A stretch of DNA of 64,000 nucleotides, from positions 5,326 to 69,325 of the forward strand of contig NZ_JBHZGK010000013.1 of NCBI RefSeq assembly GCF_051900425.1, read 5' to 3'. The position numbers and the translations under genes were made by a program. Origin of the DNA: Frateuria_A sp051900425 (GTDB lineage Bacteria > Pseudomonadota > Gammaproteobacteria > Xanthomonadales > Rhodanobacteraceae). Under the pieces are notes generated by a model that was not told the DNA's origin, made no database searches, and worked only from the letters and a program-made list of their open reading frames with translations. Shown here piece after piece: positions 36,998-44,258 of the stretch. The first letter of the stretch is position 1; each line of letters begins with the position of its first letter.

Positions 36998-37945
36998 ATG
37001 AACAAGCTGGCTGGCATGGAAATGTTCGTGCGTGTGGTGGACTGCGGCAGCTTCGCGGCCGCAGCCGAAGCCAGTGGCGTCTCCGCGACCATGGTCGCCA
37101 AGCACGTCGCGGCGATCGAGCAACGGCTGGGCGCCCGCCTGCTCCACCGCACCACCCGCAAACAGCAGCTTTCCGACGTGGGGCGGCTCTACTACGAGCG
37201 CTGCAAACAGGCGCTGGCCGAAGTCGCACTGGCCGAAGCGAGCGCGCTGGAACTGCAGGCCGCGCCGCGCGGACGGCTGCGGCTGGTGGCGCCGGTGGGT
37301 TTCGGCAGCCACATGGTCCCGGCGCTGGCCGAATACATGGCATGCCATCCGGAGGTCAGCGTCGAACTCACGCTGGACAATCGGCCGCCGAACCTGGCCG
37401 ACGGGGGTTTCGAGCTTGGCATCCTGGTCGGGGACCCTACCGAACCGGGCGTAGTGGCGCGGCCATTGCGCCCCTATCGGCGCATCCTGGCCGCCTCGCC
37501 CGATTACCTGGCGCGCCGCGGCCATCCCGTGCAGCCGGCCGATTTGGCACACCACGAATGCCTTGGGCTGTCCTACTGGCGGCGCTCCGACGTCTGGCCA
37601 CTGGTCGGGCCCGATGGCGTCACCTGTGCCGTCACCGTGCATGGCCGCTTCACCGCCAACCAGGGCAACGCCCTGCGCATCGCCGCGCTCGGCGGCATCG
37701 GCATCGCGTTGCAGCCGGAGCCGCTGCTTGCCGACGACCTCGCCTCCGGGCGGTTGCAGCAGGTGCTGCCTGACTGGTCGCTTGCGCCATCGCCGATGCA
37801 TCTGATCTACGCACAAGACCGCCACCCCACAGCCAAGCTCCGTAGCGCGATCGACTTCCTGCTCGCGCGCTACGGCCAGCACCCGGCGGCCGGCCCAGCG
37901 AACGCCGGCATGACGCTCGCGGCGGCCCCTCCAGCCGGCCCGTGA
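36998..37945 (+). CDS. LysR-family transcriptional regulator
   Basis: A 315-residue regulator. The N-terminal helix-turn-helix (MNKLAGMEMFVRVVDCGSF... AKHVAAIEQRLGARLLHRTTR) is followed by a linker helix and a periplasmic-binding-protein-type effector domain starting near RLRLVAPVGFGSHMVPALAEY. It belongs to the subgroup with CrgA/AaeR-like HTH (the LARLLHRTTR motif). Divergent from the DOPA-dioxygenase-family gene, its probable target. The C-terminal 20 residues are an Ala/Pro tail. Confidence 0.93.
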   Translation: MNKLAGMEMFVRVVDCGSFAAAAEASGVSATMVAKHVAAIEQRLGARLLHRTTRKQQLSDVGRLYYERCKQALAEVALAEASALELQAAPRGRLRLVAPVGFGSHMVPALAEYMACHPEVSVELTLDNRPPNLADGGFELGILVGDPTEPGVVARPLRPYRRILAASPDYLARRGHPVQPADLAHHECLGLSYWRRSDVWPLVGPDGVTCAVTVHGRFTANQGNALRIAALGGIGIALQPEPLLADDLASGRLQQVLPDWSLAPSPMHLIYAQDRHPTAKLRSAIDFLLARYGQHPAAGPANAGMTLAAAPPAGP

Positions 37946-38113
37946 TATCGCAAGAACCTGCTTGCTGAACTGCCCGCAACGGCGGTCCTAAACGGAGCCT
38001 GTCATTCGGTGGCGGTTGTCCATAATCAGCCGCTTGGGGACGGGGTTTTGACAGGTGCTGGACTGGCCTGCAGGACTAATGACGCACTGGTTGGACAGCT
38101 TACGGGACATACC

Positions 38114-38398
38114 ATGCTCGATAGCGCGGAACATCTCGGCCAGGCCCTGGGCGACTGGTCGGGCCACCCCAACAAGGCCTATGTGGGAAAGATCGATCGC
38201 GTGCTGGCCTCCCCCACGCAGGCGTGGACGCCGGAGTACTACATCGACCACTACCTGCAGTCGCACAACCGGCCGGTCACCCACTGGAACCGCAACGTCG
38301 TGTCGGCCGCGCTCGGCAAGTTCAAGGGACGGGCGCCGTTCAAGCGGTGGGAGCTGGACGAGTTCCTCGACGCCACCTGGCGCTTCGCGCCGGACTGA
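38114..38398 (+). CDS. Small conserved-looking protein of unknown function
   Basis: A 94-residue acidic-to-neutral protein (MLDSAEHLGQALGDWSGHPN...). The C-terminal half has a strongly patterned stretch WTPEYYIDHYLQSHNRPVTHWNRN and RWELDEFLDATWRF with many aromatics, which argues for a folded domain. ATG at 38114 is preferred over 38009 because the longer start would add unrelated sequence. I do not recognise the family. Confidence 0.65.
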   Translation: MLDSAEHLGQALGDWSGHPNKAYVGKIDRVLASPTQAWTPEYYIDHYLQSHNRPVTHWNRNVVSAALGKFKGRAPFKRWELDEFLDATWRFAPD

Positions 38399-38508
38399 TG
38401 CCGGCCCCCTCCAGGGAACACGCGCGGGCGATTGGCATGCACGAGGCGACTGTCGATCTGCCTGCCGTTCGTTCGTCGGTGGAATGAAGCCCCCGCCTGG
38501 AGAACGAA

Positions 38509-38988
38509 ATGACCCACAAGAACACCCTCTGCCTCTGGTATGACGGCACCGCGCTGGACGCCGCGCAGTTCTACGCCGCGACCTTTCCCGACAGCGCCGT
38601 GGGGGCCGTCCACCGGGCGCCGGGCGACTATCCCGCCGGCAGGCAGGGGGACGTGCTGATGGTGGAATTCACCGTCATGGGCATCCCCTGCCTGGGCTTG
38701 AACGGTGGGCCGGGGTGTCCCCACACCGAGGCGTTTTCCTTCCAGGTGGCGACCGACGACCAGGCCGAAACCGACCGCCTCTGGAACGCGATCATCGACA
38801 ACGGCGGCAGCCCGAGCGCCTGCGGCTGGTGCAGGGACAAGTGGGGCCTGTCCTGGCAGATCACCCCCCGCGCCCTGACCGCCGCGGTCACCGATCCGGA
38901 TCCGGCCGCGGCCAAGCGCGCGTTCGACGTCATGATGGGGATGGGAAAGATCGATATCGCGGCCATCGAGGCCGCGCGCCGCGGCTGA
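38509..38988 (+). CDS. VOC-superfamily protein, PhnB/3-dmu-9_3-mt type
   Basis: A 159-residue glyoxalase-fold protein. It carries the 3-dmu-9_3-mt group pattern: LCLWYDGTALDAAQFYAATFPDS, then VEFTVMGIPCLGLNGGP, HTEAFSFQVATDDQAETDRLWNAI, and GWCRDKWGLSWQITP near the end. Despite the family name these are not known to be ubiquinone methyltransferases; members bind small ligands or metals. GGAGAACGAA precedes the ATG. Confidence 0.9.
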   Translation: MTHKNTLCLWYDGTALDAAQFYAATFPDSAVGAVHRAPGDYPAGRQGDVLMVEFTVMGIPCLGLNGGPGCPHTEAFSFQVATDDQAETDRLWNAIIDNGGSPSACGWCRDKWGLSWQITPRALTAAVTDPDPAAAKRAFDVMMGMGKIDIAAIEAARRG

Positions 38989-39072
38989 CCGGGAGGGCCT
39001 GTGGGCGCGGCCCGGCCCCCCTGCGATGGGCGAAACGCGCCGCGGCCGGTAACCGTGCGTTCACGAAAGCAT

Positions 39073-39101
39073 TTGCTTCGCAGGCCGACAGTCACTACTG
39101 T
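39073..39101 (+). promoter_or_regulatory. Promoter of the cold-shock gene
   Basis: TTGCTT at 39073-39078, a 17-base spacer, TACTGT at 39096-39101. Transcription would start near 39108, leaving a leader of about 139 bases before the cspA-type ATG, in line with the long structured leaders of cold-shock mRNAs. Confidence 0.5.
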
Positions 39102-39107
39102 GCGCAG

Positions 39108-39246
39108 GCTGGGTTTCAAGGGTCACGCGAACTGTGGCCCGATGCTGTAGAGAGCAGTTCCACTACACCGTTGCACTCGTTCCTCCTTGTGACCAGCAGC
39201 CCGCCGCGCCAAGCGGCACATCCATCCGCTCCAGGGAGATACAACG
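39108..39246 (+). promoter_or_regulatory. Long 5' leader of the cold-shock mRNA
   Basis: About 139 bases without a coding frame. It ends with GGGAGA, 7 bases before the ATG. Such leaders in cspA-type genes change structure in the cold; the leader here contains several self-complementary stretches but I did not fold it. Confidence 0.4.
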
Positions 39247-39456
39247 ATGTCGCAACCAGAAACCGGTACCGTCAAGTGGTTCAACGATGCCAAGGGCTTC
39301 GGCTTCATCAGCCGCGCCAGCGGCGATGACGTGTTCGTGCACTTCCGCTCGATCGTGTCCTCGGGCTTCAAGAGCCTGCAGGAAGGCCAGAAGGTGTCCT
39401 TCGTCGTGACGCAGGGCCCGAAGGGCCTGCAGGCCGACCAGGTCCAGCCGCTCTAA
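39247..39456 (+). CDS. Cold-shock protein
   Basis: A 69-residue single cold-shock domain that binds single-stranded RNA and DNA as an RNA chaperone. RNP1 (KGFGFIS, residues 16-22) and RNP2 (VFVHF, 29-33) are intact, and TGTVKWFNDAKGFGFIS is the family opening. The gene precedes a dbpA-type RNA helicase, so two RNA-remodelling genes sit together. A strong terminator follows. Confidence 0.96.
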   Translation: MSQPETGTVKWFNDAKGFGFISRASGDDVFVHFRSIVSSGFKSLQEGQKVSFVVTQGPKGLQADQVQPL

Positions 39457-39478
39457 GCGCCTGCACCCCGTTCGACCC

Positions 39479-39508
39479 AAGCCCGGCCCCGTGCCGGGCT
39501 TTTTCTTT
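39479..39508 (+). terminator. Rho-independent terminator of the cold-shock gene
   Basis: AAGCCCGGC (39479-39487) pairs with GCCGGGCTT (39493-39501), followed by TTTTCTTT. Confidence 0.9.
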
Positions 39509-39566
39509 GGCTTGCGTCCACCCGACGCCGCACCCGCGCCCAGCCTCCCACCCCATCTCGCGCCAT

Positions 39567-39631
39567 GTAGGAGCGCACCCTGTGCGCGACCGACGGAGCG
39601 GAGGACCGCGGTCGCGCACAGAGTGCGCTCC
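39567..39631. repeat. Inverted pair of REP-type palindromes
   Basis: GTAGGAGCGCACC...GTGCGCGAC at 39567-39590 and an inverted copy GTCGCGCACAGAGTGCGCTCC at 39611-39631. They lie between cspA and dbpA. Confidence 0.85.
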
Positions 39632-39697
39632 GACGGGAAAGCCACCGGTTTCCCCGCGGCGCCCTACAGGCCCGCAGGTTTGATGCGATCATGCCCA

Positions 39698-41077
39698 ATG
39701 ACTGACTTCACCACGCTCCCCCTCAAGCCCGCCCTGCTCGCCAGCCTGGAAACACACGGCTACGCCGCCATGACGCCGGTGCAGGCGCAGAGCCTGCCGC
39801 CGATCCTTGCCGGCCGCGACGTGATCGCCCAGGCACGTACCGGCAGCGGCAAGACCGCCGCCTTCGGGCTGGGCCTGCTGCAGGCGCTGGACGTCGACAC
39901 CATCCGGCTGCAGGTGCTGGTGCTGTGCCCCACACGCGAACTGGCCGACCAGGTGAGCAAGGCGATACGCCGGCTCGCCGCCAGCCTGCCCAACGTCAAG
40001 CTCCTGACCCTGTGCGGCGGCATGCCGCTGGGCCCGCAGCTGGCCTCGCTCACGCACGATCCGCACATCGTGGTGGGCACGCCCGGGCGCGTGCAGGAAC
40101 ACCTCAAGCGCGGCAGCCTGCACGGCGGCGGCATCAAGGTACTTGTCCTGGACGAGGCCGACCGCATGCTCGACATGGGCTTTGGCGAGGCCATCGATGA
40201 CATCGTCCGGCGCATCGCCAGGCACCATCAGACCCTGCTGTTCTCGGCCACTTACCCCGAGGCCATCCGCGCCGCCAGCCGCCGCCTGCAAAAAGACCCG
40301 GTGGAGGTCACCGTGGAAACGCCGGCCGAGGCCACGCCGGCCATCGAGCAGCAGTTCATCGAGGTGGAGCCGGCGCAGAAGATCGACGCGCTGGCCCAGC
40401 TGCTGGCCCGCGACCGCGACCAGCACGCGCTGGTGTTCTGCAACATGCGCCGCGACGTGGACACGGTGGCGCAGGAGCTGGATCGCCGCGGGTTCTCGGC
40501 CCTCGCCCTGCACGGCGACATGGAGCAGCGCGACCGCGACGAGGTGCTGGTGCGCTTCGCCAACCGCAGTTGCAGCGTGCTGGTAGCCACCGACGTCGCC
40601 GCGCGCGGCCTGGACATTGCCGCGCTGCCGCTGGTGGTCAGCCATGACATCGCGCACGACCCGGATACCCACACCCACCGCATCGGGCGCACTGGCCGCG
40701 CCGGGCAGTCGGGCGTGGCGATCACGCTGTGCACGCCGCGCGAGCGGCCCAAGGCCCAGAACATCGAAGAAGCCCTGGGCGAACCACTGCCCTGGCGGGC
40801 CTTCAAGCTGGCCCCGCCACGCGGCAAGACGCTGCACCTGGCGCCGATGAAGACGCTGGTGATCGACGCCGGCCGCCAGGACAAGCTGCGACCCGGCGAC
40901 ATCCTCGGCGCGCTCACCGGCGAGGCCGGCCTCAAGGCCGAGGACATCGGCAAGATCGACGTCTACGCCACGCGCGCCTATGTCGCGATCACCCGCGCAC
41001 TGGCGAACAACGCGCTCGAGCGCCTGCGCACCGGACGCATCAAGGGGCGCAACTTCCGGGTGAGGCCGCTCGGCTGA
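39698..41077 (+). CDS. dbpA: DEAD-box ATP-dependent RNA helicase
   Basis: ATP-dependent RNA helicase for 50S ribosomal subunit assembly, 459 residues against 457 in E. coli. Motifs in order: Q motif (PLKPALLASLETHGYAAMTPVQAQSLP), Walker A ARTGSGKT, PTRELADQ, GTPGR, VLDEADRMLDMGF, SATY, and in the second lobe ATDVAARGLDI and HRIGRTGRAG. The C-terminal DbpA RNA-binding domain (from about residue 385, LRPGDILGALTGEAGLKAEDIGKIDVYATRAYVAI) recognises hairpin 92 of 23S rRNA in the E. coli protein. ATG at 39698 gives the known start; upstream frame has none. Confidence 0.95.
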   Translation: MTDFTTLPLKPALLASLETHGYAAMTPVQAQSLPPILAGRDVIAQARTGSGKTAAFGLGLLQALDVDTIRLQVLVLCPTRELADQVSKAIRRLAASLPNVKLLTLCGGMPLGPQLASLTHDPHIVVGTPGRVQEHLKRGSLHGGGIKVLVLDEADRMLDMGFGEAIDDIVRRIARHHQTLLFSATYPEAIRAASRRLQKDPVEVTVETPAEATPAIEQQFIEVEPAQKIDALAQLLARDRDQHALVFCNMRRDVDTVAQELDRRGFSALALHGDMEQRDRDEVLVRFANRSCSVLVATDVAARGLDIAALPLVVSHDIAHDPDTHTHRIGRTGRAGQSGVAITLCTPRERPKAQNIEEALGEPLPWRAFKLAPPRGKTLHLAPMKTLVIDAGRQDKLRPGDILGALTGEAGLKAEDIGKIDVYATRAYVAITRALANNALERLRTGRIKGRNFRVRPLG

Positions 41078-41229
41078 GGTGCCACCCGGTCCACGGCCGA
41101 GTCGGCTTGCTTGCTGAAGGAACGCAAAGACGCTTGACCGTCTCCTCACCGCAACATAAGGCGGGTGGTCGGATGGTGGGCACGGCACGGCGACCACCGT
41201 GCCATTCCCACCTCCCCCGGAGATCCAAG

Positions 41230-41412
41230 ATGGCCAACAGCGACAACACCCGTGGCGGCTCGCACGAGCAGCACGTCAAGGCAGGCGAGCAGAGCCACAA
41301 GAACGACGACAAGTCCAAGTCGGCCGGCAGCTCGTCCGGCAATCACGGCAGCCAGGGCGGAAGCCACGAGCAACACGTCAAGGCCGGCCAGCAGAGCCAC
41401 AAGAACGACTGA
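41230..41412 (+). CDS. 60-residue stress peptide with a duplicated KGG-like motif
   Basis: A very hydrophilic peptide with two near-identical copies of a GGSHEQHVKAG-QSHKND module (about residues 9-26 and 43-60), joined by a Ser/Asp/Lys/Gly linker. The modules resemble the KGG-type stress-induced acidophilic repeat (GGSxEQHxKAGxQSHKN pattern) found in general-stress proteins such as GsiB. It should be disordered and osmo-protective, though that is inference. The ribosome binding site is GGAG at 41218-41222. A weak promoter TTGACC at 41134-41139 lies upstream. Confidence 0.82.
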   Translation: MANSDNTRGGSHEQHVKAGEQSHKNDDKSKSAGSSSGNHGSQGGSHEQHVKAGQQSHKND

Positions 41413-41523
41413 CCGCCTCCGCACGGATGGCATGAGGGGCGCTTCGGCGCCCCTCGGCGCGTGGATGGGCCAGCTTGCCTGGTGCACGATCGCCACGCCG
41501 GCCAGCGCCGGGCGGCTTCCGAC

Positions 41524-42219
41524 TCACCCGCGCCGCTGCGCCACCGACAGGCCAATCAGCCGCGAGACCACCAGCGCCAGGTACATCACGCCGGTGAACA
41601 TCTCCAGGCTGGCGATGGCTCGGGCCAGCGGGCTGAGCGGGATCACGTCGCCGATGCCCGTGCTGGTGAACAGCGCGAAACTCAGGAACACCAGGTCGGT
41701 CCACGCGCGCGGTGCCCCGACATCCACTGCGCCGCCGAACGCACCGGGCTGCCAGGCCTGGCACAGCACCAGCAGGTAGCTGAAGGCCCACACCAGCAGG
41801 GTCAGCGTGGCGCCGGCGGCGTAGAGCTCATCGGTGGTGGCGCGCTGGTCGGCCAGCATGTACGACACCAGGCTACCGGCCGCATAGAAATAGAACGCCG
41901 CCTCGAGCGCGGCCTGCCAGGGCAGCAACTGCTCGATCCCCAGGCCGATGTACAGCGCGTTCAGCACCACCGCGGCTGCCGCCAGGCACAGACCCGGCCA
42001 CAGGCGCGCCGAGGTGTGACCGATCATGCGCAACGCCAGCAGCAGGATCAGCACGCCGAAAGCGCCGACCAGGATGCGCGCGGCATGGGTCTGCTCCACG
42101 AACGGATACAGCATCACGCACGCCAGCTGTGCCAACAGCAACAACGCCGAAGGGTGGCGGCGCAGCAGCACCCGCCATCGTAGCGACCGGCTGCGGGTGG
42201 ATGCTTGGGAAGCTGGCAT
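41524..42219 (-). CDS. Two-pore-helix ion channel, potassium type
   Basis: A 231-residue inner-membrane protein with about six or seven hydrophobic helices. The C-terminal pore loop has STGIGDVIPLS, matching the TxGxGD potassium filter (here TSTGIGDV), flanked by two helices: the Ion_trans_2 arrangement. The extra N-terminal helices have no voltage-sensor arginine series. The family is widespread in bacteria with few characterised members. It is convergent with the small stress peptide gene. Confidence 0.87.
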   Translation of the reverse strand: MPASQASTRSRSLRWRVLLRRHPSALLLLAQLACVMLYPFVEQTHAARILVGAFGVLILLLALRMIGHTSARLWPGLCLAAAAVVLNALYIGLGIEQLLPWQAALEAAFYFYAAGSLVSYMLADQRATTDELYAAGATLTLLVWAFSYLLVLCQAWQPGAFGGAVDVGAPRAWTDLVFLSFALFTSTGIGDVIPLSPLARAIASLEMFTGVMYLALVVSRLIGLSVAQRRG

Positions 42220-42584
42220 GCTCGACTCCGGTGGGGAACGGGAATGGCTCCCGGCCCGCTAGGCTACTTCGCCAGCGCGATCCACAGCAGACACTGTTGC
42301 CTCGGAACCTGTGGGCTGGACGCCTTGAACAGGCGCAGCCCGGGTTGCCACCGCCATGCACCGCGGTCGCGCACAGGGTGCGCTCCTACATGCGGGAGCC
42401 GCAACGCCGGCCGTCGCGACTCGCGAGAGATTGCGCGTCGGACCAGGCACAGCAGCCCGCCATCCCGCAGGAGCGCACCTGTGCGCGACCGGGGACACGA
42501 TAGTCGCGCACAGGTGCGCTCCTACATGCGCCAGGTGTTTCCATCACCCACGGTTTGGTGGCCGCCGGCTGCAGCCGCGGTGCG
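42220..42584. repeat. Intergenic stretch with three REP-type palindromes
   Basis: Copies at 42366-42389 (minus orientation, GTCGCGCACAGGGTGCGCTCC...), 42467-42489 (plus) and 42503-42525 (minus); the last two form a tight inverted pair. No gene is supported in the gap. Confidence 0.8.
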
Positions 42585-42980
42585 TTACTGCCCGATCCGC
42601 GGTCGCCGCGCCCTGAGCGGGATGACATTGTCCGGCGGCGCCGTCCGATGTGGCTCGGCTTCGGACAAAGGCGTCGCTGCCTTGGGCAGGCTCACCCCTG
42701 CAAGCCGGTCGCCATGCATCCACAGACGCCCGTCCAGGCGGTCGTCGCCATGCGCGCTGACCTCGAATACGTAACCGAGCTCAAGCTGGCGCCTGCCGTC
42801 CACCCGGCGCCAGCGCAGGCTCCTCAGGCCAACCGTCTCATCAAGCAGCTGCAGGCCGTGTTGCGAACACTGCCGGCGCGCTTCGTCCACCGCACGCTCG
42901 CGGGCGCGGGTGAACTTGAGCCACGCGCCCGCCACGGCAGCAAGCGCCGTCAGGGCAATCAGGTCAGAAACTTGGCTCAT
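42585..42980 (-). CDS. DUF3301 family protein
   Basis: A 131-residue protein with an N-terminal hydrophobic segment (SDLIALTALAAVAGAWLKF) and the DUF3301 core: RARERAVDEARRQCSQHGLQLLDETVGLRSLRWRRVDGRRQLELGYVFEVSAHGDDR (quoted in part). The GLQLLDETV motif is diagnostic. Function is unknown. The protein is found in gammaproteobacteria as a short inner-membrane-anchored protein. A long frame upstream of 42980 on the same strand is nadC's shadow. Confidence 0.88.
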   Translation of the reverse strand: MSQVSDLIALTALAAVAGAWLKFTRARERAVDEARRQCSQHGLQLLDETVGLRSLRWRRVDGRRQLELGYVFEVSAHGDDRLDGRLWMHGDRLAGVSLPKAATPLSEAEPHRTAPPDNVIPLRARRPRIGQ

Positions 42981-43120
42981 GGGTGGAGTGTGTGGGTGCC
43001 GCCGGCCAAGGGCAAGGTACAGCCCCATGGCAGAGGCTTCCTGCGCGCGATCACGGATCGCGCGCGCACCAGCCCACGAGCAGCGCCCGCCACGTCCGCA
43101 CGGTGACGTCCGTAGCGCTC

Positions 43121-43981
43121 TCAGCTTCCCAGTTGCAAACGCAGTGAAAGATCGATCGCGCGCACGTGCTTGGTCAGCGCACCGACCGAAATGAAGTCCA
43201 CGCCGGTGCGTGCATAGCTGCCGATGCTGCCGAGGTCCACGTTGCCGGAGATTTCGAGGGAAACACGGCCAGCAGCCAAGGCGACTGCTTCGGTCATCAT
43301 CGCCGGCGTGAAGTTGTCGAGCATGATGCGATCCGCGCCCGCGTCGATGGCGCGTTGCAGCTCGTCGAGGGTCTCGACCTCGATTTCCAGCAGCAGCGAG
43401 GGGTGCAGCCGGCGTGCCTCCGTCACCGCGGGCTCGATGCCGCCGGCGGCCGCGATGTGGTTTTCCTTGATCAGGATCGCATCGAACAGGCCGATACGGT
43501 GATTGTGGCCCCCGCCGCAACGCACTGCGTATTTCTGCGCCAGCCGGAGGCCGGGCACGGTCTTGCGCGTGTCCAGCACGCGCACCGCGGTGCCGGCGAC
43601 CGCTGCCACGTAGGCAGCCGTGATAGTGGCGGTACCGGAGAGCAGCTGCAGGAAATTGAGTGCCGAGCGTTCCGCGCTGACCAGCGCGCGAGCGCGTCCG
43701 CGCAGGTGGCAGATCACGCTGCCGGCGGCCACTCGCTCGCCGTCGCGTACCCGCCAGTCGATCATCACGCCAGGGTCGAGCTTGCGGAAGCACGCGTCGA
43801 ACCAGGGGATGCCGGCCATCACCGCGTCCTCGCGGCAGGTCAGCGCGGCACTGGCATGGGCATCGGCCGGCAGCAGGTCCGCGGTCGCGTCACCGCTGCC
43901 GAAGTCTTCGGCAAAGGCGCGTTCGACATCGGCGTCGATCAGGCGGGCGTCGGGCGGATCGAGGGGACTCGCGTCAGGCAT
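43121..43981 (-). CDS. nadC: Quinolinate phosphoribosyltransferase (nicotinate-nucleotide pyrophosphorylase)
   Basis: Converts quinolinate and PRPP to nicotinate mononucleotide, CO2 and pyrophosphate in de novo NAD synthesis; 286 residues, homodimer. Motifs: ERSALNFLQLLSGTAT, DTRKTVPGLRLAQKYAV with the PRPP- and quinolinate-binding Lys/Arg, and GGGHNHRIGLFDAILIKENH. The C-terminus EISGNVDLGSIGSYARTGVDFISVG closes the barrel. ATG at 43981 fits the family; the upstream frame to 44224 runs into a region without coding character. Single gene. Confidence 0.95.
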   Translation of the reverse strand: MPDASPLDPPDARLIDADVERAFAEDFGSGDATADLLPADAHASAALTCREDAVMAGIPWFDACFRKLDPGVMIDWRVRDGERVAAGSVICHLRGRARALVSAERSALNFLQLLSGTATITAAYVAAVAGTAVRVLDTRKTVPGLRLAQKYAVRCGGGHNHRIGLFDAILIKENHIAAAGGIEPAVTEARRLHPSLLLEIEVETLDELQRAIDAGADRIMLDNFTPAMMTEAVALAAGRVSLEISGNVDLGSIGSYARTGVDFISVGALTKHVRAIDLSLRLQLGS

Positions 43982-44258
43982 GCAGCATCCATTCGGTGGA
44001 GAGGGGCGGCGGTGCAGGGGAAGCATGTCCCCGGTCCGCCGACCGCCAAGGATAACCGAGGCGCTGGCTGGCCCGTTGCAGGGCGCCGGCAGCAAGGCCG
44101 GGAGCATCACACGCATGGGCGTCTGGATGGAATGCGGGGTCGTGCGCGGGCCGCGCATGAGCCAGCTCGGGTCCTTCCAGGAGCGACCCCGGGGCTGTCG
44201 TGCTCGGGCCAGACGCCGGCGCACCCTTGGGTGCGGCGCCCGGAAACCGCCATCGCGC

